NCBI GenBank assembly: GCA_943737045.1
Contig: CALSFV010000208.1
Span: 310,001-374,000, forward strand
DNA: 64,000 nt
Origin: Parapristionchus giblindavisi
Lineage: Eukaryota; Nematoda; Chromadorea; Rhabditida; Diplogasteridae
Reading direction: 5' to 3'
Shown here piece after piece: positions 37,904 through 49,800 of this stretch. Position 1 is the stretch's first letter; the number at the start of each line of letters is the position of its first letter. The notes below the pieces were generated by a model, which saw only the letters and a program-made list of their open reading frames with translations, did not search any database and had not been told where the DNA came from. A program made the translations under genes and the position numbers.

Positions 37904-38452
37904 TATCACATGTCTTATATTATGCATGTAAATTAGCAGCGGCTTTGTGATAAAGATTGTGTCCACTGAGTCTACCGTATGTTCCTTCTGTAAGAGGGAT
38001 CATTGAACTCCAGACTACCAGCTAAGCTACAAAGAGTATCTCCAGCGAACTTTCAAGTGCAGAATAAATGTAGAAGAAAAAAACTTGTTTCTACTCTCAA
38101 GGTCTAACACTGTTGAAATATCAGACACACAGAAAGAAAAGTGCAAAATTAAACTACAGCTGAAACAGTATCGCCTATAAAGTGTTAAATAAAACACAAC
38201 GCAGGTATTATGCTCTGTGTATCAAAAAAAAGTAAAAAAGGTAAAGATACAACCCGTTATTCAATGAACACAAAGCCCTGCGGGTGATCACTACTAGGCC
38301 AGTGATAATTAGAGATAATGATACAGTTGGGGTGGTTGTGTGCAACACTTTATTCTCGTTGTCGAGTGGTCGTTATGATTGACAATGTAGTTTCCAGAAT
38401 GGATGCGATTCTACCAAGTCTTCACAGTTCCTTAGAATACATGGCACACATA
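37904..38452. other. Non-coding spacer
   Basis: Between the LTR remnant and the large palindrome. AT-rich, no gene or recognised repeat. Confidence 0.4.
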
Positions 38453-39429
38453 CAATATCGGCCAAAAGTCATCGGACACTTGTTATGCTTTCAATAACTT
38501 TTAATTCAGGAAAGCAATCAAGCTGCTTTTTTGAGTCAATGTACATAATGCATCAAGGAGTATAACAATTACGTATTGGTGTAATTAAATTAGTTCACTG
38601 TGGAGTAGTTATTACGCAATCGTATTACACTTTTGAAAGTTTTTAGTTATTTTGAAAAGTCCTTTCTTCTGAAACATCGTGAGTGTGGAGATGCTCACTA
38701 GGTTTGCATAGGCAAAAATCGGAATGGCTCTTACTCCCAATTAAAGCTATAGGGGGGGGGGGGGTTGTAATATTGATCCCCAAAACCGAAAACTCAGTTT
38801 GTAGATGTGCACAACTCGTTCTAGATGATACTAGTGGCGAGTGATGTTTGTACACAGATTACGATAGTCATAGCTCTTCATTCGCCCTCAGGGCATGAAA
38901 ATCTTTTTTTGGAAGGCCTGATTTAGAGACCCTACCGTTCAGAGTGCAGGTCAACTAAAATTATTGTTCCTCCGCATGCACCTTTGCAATGTATTATATA
39001 TTTATTTCCCTTATTTTGGTTTAGTTCTGATTGCTTTCAGACACACAGCAAACGTTCTGCTGACGTCCACTCGATTGCCGTACGCTTTCTCTCTCACAGT
39101 TTTCGTCCCTGCGTCTCTATTGATGAAATCTCTCATTTTCAAAGCTCCTATATATGTTAGAGATGTTCACAAAGGATTTAATGATAATGCAGAAATTTGA
39201 AACATGACAAACCTAAATACGATATCATACTAATATGACATCGTATTTTCTTCTGCTAGGCCAATAATAATTCGAGGCCTTAATTCAGTCCGGAGGGTCT
39301 AATCTATACTTCGGACCTATTTTATGATGATGAAGAAGAGTTATGAAAGTAGTTTCACTCGAACACAATATCGATTGAATGATAAGTTAGGACAATGTGT
39401 CTCTATGTTTGGATATAGTATCGATTCCA

Positions 39430-40577
39430 CAACTACGACAACTTGCACGCCATTAAACAAGTCGCAGAACTCGGTTCGGAATACGGTATCCCTGTCTACT
39501 TCGCCTTCGTGGACTTCAAGAAGGCCTTCGACACAGTAGAGTGGAATGCATGCTGGCAAGCACTGTGGTCGTTCGGAGCCCATCCCACCCTTGTCCATCT
39601 ACTACGTCGTCTGTATGAGTCTTCATCCACACTCATTCGCGTCAATGAGGAACTCGTGTCAGTCAAAGTGAGAAGAGGAGTGCGGCAAGGTGATACACTC
39701 TCCCCTCGCCTCTTCAACGTTGTTCTTCGTTCAGCAATGGACGATATCGATTGGGAGAAAGATGGGATTCAAATCGATGGAAGGAACTTATGCCACTTAG
39801 AGTACGCTGATGACATTGCCCTTGTTGCTAAGTCTCGATCGGAACTGGAAAGTATGCTGAAGAAACTGATGGATGCTTGCAGCCATGTTGGACTTGAGGT
39901 GAATGCCTCTAAAACAGTACTGCTCACCTCGTGCACTACAATCCGAGCTCCAATTGAAATCGAAGACCTGACATTCAATTTCGTTCAATCTACGACATAT
40001 CTCGGAGGAAGGATCTCCATTCCCCTTGATCATTCTGACAAAATAGAGCATCGGATCAAGCTTGGATGGTATGCGTGGACCAAGTTATCACATCTGCTTT
40101 CGTCACGTTTTCTACCGATGAAAACAAAGATAAGGTTATTTGAGAGCTGCATCACCTCCACCGTACTTTACGGATGTGAGGTGTGGGCGTTGCGATCGAG
40201 TGATAAGGAGAGATTGAGTGCCACCCAGAGGAAGATGGAGCGGAAGATGATAGGAGTTACGTTGCGAGATCGCTGGAGAAATGAACGTGTAAGGGAGACC
40301 ACCAAGATACGAGATTGGATACAGGAAAGCTTAAAACGAAAAGCTCAATGGGCCCTCAAGATCCGGAATATGAAGTTGGAACAGTGGAGTCGTGCTACTA
40401 CGGTGTGGACGCCGTACAACAGGAACCGCCCTTGTGGAAAACCTCGCGTGCGCTGGAGAGACGATTTGACTCGAGCTATTGGCAGACAATGGTGGAATGC
40501 ATCCTATGATGAATATAGACCCATCCTCATCTGAGCATATATTGCCTGATTTGATAAATTGATTGATTGATTGATTG
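39430..40577 (+). mobile_element. 5'-truncated non-LTR retrotransposon (LINE) insertion
   Basis: Inserted inside the left arm of the palindrome. It is flanked by a 10-bp target duplication ATCGATTCCA (39420-39429 and 40578-40587) and ends in TTGA repeats, the tail usual for RTE/CR1-like LINEs. The right arm keeps the uninterrupted site at about 42230-42240, which proves the insertion. Confidence 0.88.
39443..40534 (+). CDS. LINE reverse transcriptase fragment, open frame
   Basis: One uninterrupted 363-codon frame, 5'-truncated. Reverse-transcriptase motifs: FAFVDFKKAFDTV (first catalytic Asp), RRGVRQGDTLSPRLF, and the YADD box (LEYADDIALVA), then the thumb and a C-terminal region with LYGCEVWAL and PRVRWRDDL that is common in insect and nematode LINE ORF2 proteins. 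Endonuclease and finger parts are missing, so this copy cannot retrotranspose alone. The open frame points to a recent insertion. Confidence 0.88.
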   Translation: MHAIKQVAELGSEYGIPVYFAFVDFKKAFDTVEWNACWQALWSFGAHPTLVHLLRRLYESSSTLIRVNEELVSVKVRRGVRQGDTLSPRLFNVVLRSAMDDIDWEKDGIQIDGRNLCHLEYADDIALVAKSRSELESMLKKLMDACSHVGLEVNASKTVLLTSCTTIRAPIEIEDLTFNFVQSTTYLGGRISIPLDHSDKIEHRIKLGWYAWTKLSHLLSSRFLPMKTKIRLFESCITSTVLYGCEVWALRSSDKERLSATQRKMERKMIGVTLRDRWRNERVRETTKIRDWIQESLKRKAQWALKIRNMKLEQWSRATTVWTPYNRNRPCGKPRVRWRDDLTRAIGRQWWNASYDEYRPILI

Positions 40578-43222
40578 ATCGATTCCAAGATAGGAAGTGG
40601 TCCCGTCTCAGTATCAAATCAGTGATAGAGTGGCCAGATGATCAGACTAGATCGATGGGCAGAGACGCAGAGAGTCATCGCGCGCACTGAACTTGATATA
40701 TCACCACTGTTGAGACGGGTGAGGGGCGGGGATAACTTCACTGATTTTGCACAAAAACATTAAAAATTTTAAAAATGTTAATTTTGATAAAATAAAGACT
40801 CTAAATGGTTCTAATAATTCTCTTGACACAGATTTCGTATAAAAAAGTAAAAATATATGCGAAATAAAAAATTAATGGCAGCCAGAAATGTACTTTAAAA
40901 TGTATTTAGAAAGCCCATAAATGTAGTTAGTTGATAAAGCTGAGTCGGATGCTCAATTAGGATAACCTAAAAGACTGTAGTAAATCACTTGGCACGGGCA
41001 AAGCTAGCTACACAACCTGAGAAAAAAATCCGAATGTCTAATTAAGCTAGTGTAAATTAAAGAATTTATCGTTGAAGAACTCTCACTTGTTGTAATTTTG
41101 ACATACTGCAGTAATCGTTTGTTTTCTTATCATTGTTTCTGTCCTTCCATGAATAAATATCAAAGCGCATTGAACAAAACACTGCTATGATCACTTTCGC
41201 TTACTTTGAGCGCTCACTTTGAGTCATATTGATCTCGTCGCTACCATTGGTGTATCAATCCTCGCTCTCAATTGGACAGGATCCGCTCATTCTAGTGCGT
41301 TTAGAAACAAAAATGTACGTGTTAGAAGAGTAATCAATAAGTTTAAAGAAACCCATCAATTTTTAGATTAATTTTTGTGGGTATCATGTAAAAGTAACAC
41401 CTGGTTCTTGTGGATAACACGCCGGACAGTCAATCGGGCCGGATTGTCGGCTGGAAAGTTTAATTCCCCGAGGTTTATTAGAAAACACCACATGATCAAA
41501 AAATACTTCCTCGTACAAAGTCATCGATAAAGCTGATGAAGAATCGTTTTCCATATTTTACTTGACGTGAACTGAACTTATTTCCAAAACTACCATAAAC
41601 ATTTTTAAATGCGTCTTATCATAGCAGTGTTTTGTTCAATGCGCTTTGATATTTATTCATGGAAGGACAGAAACAATGATAAGAAAACAAACGATTACTG
41701 CAGTATGTCAAAATTACAACAAGTGAGAGTTCTTCAACGATAAATTCTTTAATTTACACTAGCTTAATTAGACATTCGGATTTTTTTCTCAGGTTGTGTA
41801 GCTAGCTTTGCCCGTGCCAAGTGATTTATTACAGTCTTTTAGGTTGTCCTAATTATTGGTTTGAGCATCCGACTCAGCTTTATCAACTAAATACATTTAT
41901 GGGCTTTCTAAATACATTTTAAAGTACATTTCTGGCTGCCATTAATTTTTTATTTCGCATATATTTTGACTTTTTATACGAAATCTGTGTCAAGAGAATT
42001 ATCAGAACCATTTAGAGTCTTTATTTTATCAAAATTAACATTTTTAAAATTTTTAATTTTTTTGTGCAAAATCAGTGAAGTAATACCCGCCCGCCAACCG
42101 TTTCAACAGTGGTGGTATATCGAGTTCAGTGCGCGCGATGACTCTCTGCGTCTCTGCCCATCGATCTAGTCTGATCATCTGGCCACTCTATCACTGGTCT
42201 AATACTGAGACGGGACTACTTCCTATCTTGGAATCGATACTATATCTAAACATAGAGACATATTGTCCTAACTTATCATTCAATCGATATTGTGCATTCA
42301 ATCGATAACTACTTTCATAGGTCTTCTTCATCATCATAAAATAGGTCCGAAGTATAGATTAGTCCCTCCGGACTGAATGAAGGTCTCGAATTATCATTGG
42401 CCTAGCAGAAGAAAATACGATGTCATATTAGTATGACATCGTATTTAGGTTTGTCATGTTTCAAACTGCTGCATTATCATAAAAACCTTTGTGAACATCT
42501 CTAACATATATAGGAGCTTTGAAAATGAGAGATTTCATCAATAGAGACGAAGGGACGAAAACTGTGAGAGAGAAAGCGCAATTTTTTCAAAGCTTACGGC
42601 AATCGAGTGGACGTCAGCAGAACGTTTGCTGTGTGTCTGAAAGCAATCAGAACTAAACCAAAATAAGGGAAATAAATATATAATACATTGCAAAGGTGCA
42701 TGCGGAGGAACAATAAATTTCGTTGAGCTGCACTCTGAACGGTAGGGTCTCTAAATCAGGCCTTCCAAAAAAAGATTTACATGCCCTGAGGGCGAATGAA
42801 GAGCTATGACTATCGTAATCTGTGTACAAACATCACTCGCCACTAGTATCATCTAGAACGAGTTGTGCACATCTACAAACTGAGTTTTCGGTTTTGGGGA
42901 TCAATATTTCAACCCCCCCCCCCCTATAGCTTGAAATCGGAGTAAGAGCCATTCCGATTTTTGCCTATGCAAACCTAGTGAGCATCTCCACTCTCACGAT
43001 GTTTCAGAAGAACAAGACTTTTCAAAATAACTAAAAACTTTCAAAAGTGTACTACGCTTGCGTGATAACTACTCCACAGTGAACTAATTTAATTACACCA
43101 ATACGTCATTGTTATATTCTTTGATAAATTCTGTTCATTGACTAAAAAGATCAGCTTGATTGCTTTCTTGGATTAAAAGTTATAAAAGATGTAAAGTGTC
43201 AGACGACTTTTGTCCGCTACTG

Positions 43223-43506
43223 TTTAGGGAAAGTAGTTTAAGAAAATTCCTGCCTCAAGCAGGAAAGGAAAAGAAAAAATATGGTGTTTTGTCCATCAAT
43301 AAATACCAACAAAATTACTCGCATTTTTCTGTACATAAGAACAGTCAATGATGGTATGATTACATTGGAGAGCTAATGTACTATCAATTGCTCTTTAGTA
43401 AAGCCCACTCTTTGACTATTATGATTCTCACTAGGGGCGGGGTAAGGCCAAATAAAAAAAAAACAAGACAAAACCATTCTGTTAAGCCAAATATTTGACA
43501 ATAATC
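43223..43506. other. Spacer between the two large palindromes
   Basis: AT-rich, no gene or clear repeat. Confidence 0.4.
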
Positions 43507-44518
43507 ATATGAGAGGAATCGCGAGAAAATCGACCGTTTCGGAGGGTCCGCGGACATAGAAAATTCGACCCCCTGAAAAATTCAGAATAAGTACTTTGAA
43601 CGATGCTCTATCGAACTGCGTTTTCCGAATTTGCATATCTGCTCTCATTTTCGAGTAGCGGTAGGTCAAAGTTGGCAGGTACGGTTTTTTTGGCTCGAGT
43701 GTGCGTCAGAAAAATGATCATAACTCCGTTCAAAATAATGATAGACACTTTTTCAAAAAAAGCATCGAAAGAGGAGATCTTGCGCAACATTTACCAGATG
43801 ATGTCGTCATTTTTCGACCATGCGCCGGTGCTGGGCGGTCGGTTTTATGAAAAAGTGACGTAACTTTCCTAATCGGAAAAAGTGCACTTTTCTTCTATGC
43901 GCGTTTTGTTGCACCCATATGTGTCTAAAAATGACCCAAGTTTCAGAGGATTTCCGAATTGGAAAAAAAAAGCGTTGATTTTAGTGACGCGACCTCGGCT
44001 TATTCCTTTATTTAGTGACGCGACCTCGGCTTATTCCTTTATCAAGAAACAGCAAAGGAGCTAAAATGACTCAAAAACATCCGAAAAGACATTGCGAGCT
44101 CAAAATACCCATATATGACAGTTATATGAAACACAAAATCACCAAGTTCCGAAAAATTTGAAAAAAACCGTATTTTGCTTTTCCACGTGGAAAAAACGTT
44201 TCAGTAATGTTAATTAATCTTTATAATATTTCTTATAATGTTTTTGAACATTTATATTTTTGGAAGTGAAGGCCTACCTGCTCTTAGAGCCGAGATATCC
44301 GCCATCGAAATTACACGCGCGCGCCCCAACTCCGCGCGACTGCTCATCATCCGCTCTCTCACTCCCACACGCTCTTTCGTGAACAGACAGGGAGAGAAAA
44401 AAAGGAGAAGGGAGACTAACATCTGACAACTACACGAAATGGAGATGTTAGAAAACTCTGAGCGAACAGAGTTGCATTTGAACAACAAAGAACGAGTGTG
44501 AGCCCCCCCCCAACCTTC

Positions 44519-44568
<50 letters not shown>

Positions 44569-46304
44569 AAGGAATGATGAAGTACAATGTCAAAACTAAT
44601 GTTAGATAAGATACATTTATTACAGAAATCAGTCATAATTGAAAACAATTAACATTGAAATAACATATTACAAAGAGAAATGGATGACAAACGGATGTTT
44701 TAAGGATGTTTTTAGTTTAGTGATCGAATGAGACAGAGACAAATTATATGTGTGGTGGATTAACAATAATTTATAGTAGATTCCTAGCAGTGCTAGGGGG
44801 ATCCATAAATTGTTTTACTTCCGAGCGTTTTATACTTATGTGCGGGAAGAGCATTTCGCTTGCGCGCCCATCCGCCTCTATTACCCTTTGAGAAGAGATG
44901 TTTTTTTTCATCGTACCAATCCTGATTGATCGTTGACCTGCCTTACTTCCATTCTTCATCATGGTTGTGGTTCCACTCATTGTGACACTACTTCTCCTGG
45001 GTGTCATTCCTGCTAGGAGAAGGATCCACGAACTTCTGTTCCAAGGGGCGGTGGGAGAGAGTGAGCTTACCGACCGTTCGCGATGAAGAAAATGAACGTG
45101 AATGAAGAGATGAAGAGAGAAGAGATGTGTTGCCATAAAATGAACGTTTTCCAGCTCAGAATGACTCAAAACAACTTGTTTCATCATTCTTAGCACGAAA
45201 AATACCGTGGAACACGTTTTTTGTGTCTGTAAAAATCAGCAAAAGATTTGGATAGAACCGGGGTTCGAACCCGCTCATTGTTTTTAGAGTGGTACCTCTT
45301 TACCTCGACGTCTCGAATGATTTTGCTTATTTTATTTATTTATTTATCGTAGTTCGCTCAGAGTTTTCTAACATCTCCATTTCGTGTAGTTGTCAGATGT
45401 TAGTCTCCCTTCTCCTTTTTTTCTCTCCCTGTCTGTTCACGAAAGAGCGTGTGGGAGTGAGAGAGCGGATGATGAGCAGTCGCGCGGAGTTGGGGCGCGC
45501 GCGTGTAATTTCGATGGCGGATATCTCGGCTCTAAGAGCAGGTAGGCCTTCACTTCCAAAAATATAAATGTTCAAAAACATTATAAGAAATATTATAAAG
45601 ATTAATTAACATTACTGAAACGTTTTTTCCACGTGGAAAAGCAAAATACGGTTTTTTTCAAATTTTTCGGAACTTGGTGATTTTGTGTTTCATATAACTG
45701 TCATATATGGGTATTTTGAGCTCGTAATGTTTTTTCGGATGTTTTTGAGTCATTTTAGCTCCTTTGCTGTTTCTTGATAATGGAATAAGCCGAGGTCGCG
45801 TCACTAAATAAAGGAATAAGCCGAGGTCGCGTCACTAAAATCAACGCTTTTTTTTTCCAATTCGGAAATCCTCTGAAACTTGGGTCATTTTTAGACACAT
45901 ATGGGTGCAACAAAACGCGCATAGAAGAAAAGTGCACTTTTTCCGATTAGGAAAGTTACGTCACTTTTTCATAAAACCGACCGCCCAGCACCGGCGCATG
46001 GTCGAAAAATGACGTCATCATCTGGTAAATGTTGCGCAAGATCTCCTCTTTCGATGCTTTTTTTGAAAAAGTGTCTATCATTATTTTGAACGGAGTTATG
46101 ATCATTTTTCTGACGCACACTCGAGCCAAAAAAACCGTACCTGCCAACTTTGACCTACCGCTACTCGAAAATGAGAGCAGATATGCAAATTCGGAAAACG
46201 CAGTTCGATAGAGCATCGTTCAAAGTACTTATTCTGAATTTTTCAGGGGGTCGAATTTTCTATGTCCGGGGGGTGGTCGAACCTCTGGCGATTCCTCTCA
46301 TATA
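43507..46304. mobile_element. 2.8-kb palindromic (foldback) element
   Basis: Inverted arms of about 0.96 kb: 43507-44467 and 45353-46304, with an 885-bp centre. Outer ends ATATGAGAGGAATCGC and the reverse complement. Inside each arm a 30-bp unit (TAGTGACGCGACCTCGGCTT...) is tandemly duplicated (43982-44041; 45780-45837). The centre holds a (CT)n run (44522-44566) and a tRNA-like B-box sequence near 45262. An 86-codon frame is present in both arms, as expected of inverted copies, without recognisable motifs. Confidence 0.8.
44522..44566. repeat. (CT)n microsatellite
   Basis: About 22 CT units next to a poly-C tract, in the centre of the 2.8-kb palindrome. Confidence 0.95.
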
Positions 46305-46861
46305 TTCATTCGCCGTCCCTCGCATTGAATTTAAAGTAATAAGAAAAATTTATCTTGGTCACGTTGTGTATTGTCTTGCTCTAGAACGAAAAATCAATTC
46401 ATTTGATTAATAGACAATCGACTGCACACGAAGAGTAATGGTAATGATCTATTCACAAGTAAATGCAACCTAACAACATGAATAAAGAAGGATACAAACT
46501 GGCAGGAGAAAACAACAAAAGTGATAGCCTGATAAGGCATTATGTATATTCAATGAGATGCTTTTCAACGAAGGCACCTATACTGGGAACCAGCACAGTA
46601 CCAGAACCAGTACAAAATATGAACATCGATGAAAAAATGAACAAAGTTTACAGTTATTATAAGACTCATTACGATTACTAAAGAATATTTTACATATGGT
46701 ATGATTCTAATAATTCTGGGATAAAGGCTCGATGGTTACAATCAATGTTTCGACTTAGCACTTGATCTACGCTCGAGCTGAAATGAAAATGGTGAGTTTG
46801 ATCTTAACTACATAATGTATACATGGAAATAAATATTTTAAAATATATAAAATGCTTACGG
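46305..46861. other. 3' flank of gene B
   Basis: No supported gene or repeat; AT-rich. It lies downstream of gene B (-). Confidence 0.4.
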
Positions 46862-49800
46862 TCACTCCGAGTTTCGATTGATATAGTTCATAAGATTAGC
46901 TGCTTGTACTGGAGTCAAGTTATATGGAGTACTCATCAGTTCATTCTGTGTAAGCCTGCACAGCGAATCGCCATCAATTTTCTGCAAATTTGATATGACT
47001 ATACGATTAATTTTGCCATAGATCCTTCTTCGACCAGTTTCCCTGTTCAATAGTATGGAAGTGCTGACAACTATATATTGAAACGAAATTGGTTCAAACA
47101 ATGTGAAGAATACTGTACTGACTCTATTTCTGAATGGTTTCTCCAGTACATTCCAGAGATCCATCATTTGTAGAATGACTATAATCTCGGAGAAATGAAG
47201 TCGCGATACATCCACATGATCGATGAAGTACTTGCGAGGCACTGAAAGACAATCAATATACGCACAGTTTCAGAAAAAATCTTGGACTTAATCTACTCAC
47301 ATATTTCAACTGGCTGTGCAAGAGAATGCAGTCGTGTTCCCACTGGCATCTTCATATATTCCCGAGCCAATCCTCTCTCCTTTGCCAACTAAAGTACAAT
47401 TATGTAGTAAAATTATGCATAATAAATAAGCAACAGGTATGAATTTTTGACATATCTTTACTTAATCAAACGTATGCAAGAAAAAACATACTAGAGAGTT
47501 GCACGAGTGTGCAGGAGGAGGAGATGTCGTGATAGCGTACGGACACATGTTCAACTGAAAAATCAAAGGTCAACGATCATGATTTGACAGCTGGAAATAT
47601 TGCCATACATATACTATACTATTATAGAAATGTTTTATAGCAGCAGGAGCAAAATTATGTCTGAAACAACAGCGTAATATCCCACCATGTGTTTGATGAA
47701 GATAAGTCCGGTTTCGATGCTCTCATTGCTCTCTGGTAACCATTTGATATCTTCTTTCATCAGCCCATTGGACAGTCCTGAACCAATTTTATCCATAACA
47801 AGATAATAGGAAAAAATGAATCGAACACACCATAATGCAGCTTTGGATTTGTATAGATAGGATCCTCTTTGACGTCAGGGAAGAAAGCAGCAATTGTCTC
47901 GGGGCAGTTGTGACAACCGACCAACTCAAAAAGATTTATTTATTAATTATATTACTGGAAAGATAACATCGGTCCCCCCAGAAAGCAAGGTTCCAACTAA
48001 TAGTGCAATACATTTTAACAAACGGAGCTATTTAGAGGATTTTAAAACACAGAGCAAGGTTCGATTCATGGTTAGCGATTACTTACATCAGATAATAATT
48101 TAATCCATCCATTGAATATTGATCCTTCCCTTTCTCCTCCTTCAACCAATCTCCATTTATTCCAATCGAGCATACCACATTTGCATTCGGGTGAGACGTA
48201 TAATTTGACTGCAAAGGCAACCGTATTCATTTGTTCAGTTATAAAGATCAAAGATCATCTCACATTTAACACTCATGAGAGGATGTTTCCGAACTTGATA
48301 CCGTAGATTGGATTGGCCTCTCACTGATCCTTCATCAACTGAATTAATGGATTGTTTTATGTAAATGATACTGTTTCGAGCACCTTGGATATGATTGCGT
48401 GGATCGTCATTTGGATCGAGTGAAGGATCATCCTGCAATGATTATTAGTTTAAAATTGTCCAAATAATCAGAGTGCTGCGACAATCCTTTGATTATATTA
48501 AGTCTTTACATAGTTTCTTTTTCAAACACAACCTACTGTAAAACCATTCTTTCATTACTTTAGCTCTAATTGAGCAATTGCACTAATGAATAATTGACGG
48601 TCTTACCGGGATATCTCTAATTTCATCTTTTAGTACTTTAGATCTTCGTGATGTTTGAGGCGCTGGAGGAGTTGGAGTTGCTGATATTGCAACTGATGGT
48701 ACTGACTGGGCATCTTCATCTTCGACGTGAAGATTTGGGGATTGATCAGTGCTTGGCTCTGTCTGGACTGGGACAGGCTTTGTTCCTCGATCTTTTCGAG
48801 TTGAATTTGGTCGAGCAACTACTGTCGGAGTAGTTTCAACGGAAGATCGATCTACAAAAGTTAAACTGTGTTAAAGGGCAGTATAATTGTGATGAATTGA
48901 ATACCTTTCTTCTTGAATTGTTCTTCACTCGCCAATCTGCACTTCCAGCCAATCGATTGAGCGTATCCACAGGGAAGAAGACGAGGATCATCGAAGTCAA
49001 CTGTCTGAATGAAGAATGGTTGACAATGATTAGTGTATACTGAAAGAATATTTTACCTTTATAGTAGCCGTGCCATCATATTGGATTGTTATTGTCTGTA
49101 ATGAAGTGGAGATTTATTAAGGGCTTTTATTGTTATATATTATGGCCATTTGGAGTTTAAAAAAATGTATTATTTTCATCGTGAAATCTATCAATCGTAA
49201 CATACTGTTCTATGAGCAATGTTGAATAAATATTTCCGTGATAGGTCACTGAGTTAAGCATGCTATACCTTGGGCTTCTTCTCATTCTTCTCAACAACAG
49301 TAGCAGGGAAGAAGTATCCATAGCCATTGAGGGCTTCGTAGGTCTCCAGTTTGTCGCCCTCCTGGAAGAGATTCGTCGTTGGAGCACAATCCTGTCCGAT
49401 CTGTAAGTAGCACATATAATAATATTGTGTTAGATGCTGAATAATAATATATTAATGAAAGTTGAGAAGTATTCGTAGACGAAACCTGATCAAACGCCTC
49501 CGGAGGAGCAATCAATTCCGATTCGGTCTTTCCCATATTCCTCAGATATTGATTGTATAATGTATCAATCGACTGTGAATTGCTGGTGTGACTGGGAGGT
49601 CTTATCATAGGCATACCCTCTGCATCGCGTTCTTTGGTTGATCTGCAGAACAGTGTTTATTTACACTTAAAAAAGGTTGGTTTGGCAATTTCATTATACA
49701 AAATTTGTCGCATCAAACATGTTGCGTAACATATAAGATTTAGAGAAGATTGTATGAGGCATAAACGTACATGAAACGAGATAGAGTAGGATCATCTTGA

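Larger units (their letters stand above)
38453..43222. mobile_element. 4.8-kb palindromic (foldback) element
   Basis: Two arms of about 1.6 kb in inverted orientation: left 38453-41190 (interrupted by a LINE at 39430-40577), right 41623-43222, with a 432-bp unique centre at 41191-41622. Outer ends read CAATATCGGCCAAAAGTC and, on the other strand, CAGTAGCGGACAAAAGTC, resembling Tc1-type termini. Arms differ by scattered substitutions and small indels. Both include a homopolymer C/G tract (38753-38764; 42913-42925). No transposase frame seen. Could be a giant non-autonomous foldback element or two copies joined head to head. Confidence 0.8.

Noticed and set aside
43603..43863. 86-codon frame repeated in both arms of the 2.8-kb palindrome
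   Set aside because: Conserved only because the arms are copies; no start context, splice sites or known motif.
44771..45196. 141-codon minus-strand frame in the palindrome centre
   Set aside because: His/Arg/Ser-rich composition and no recognisable domain; looks like chance.
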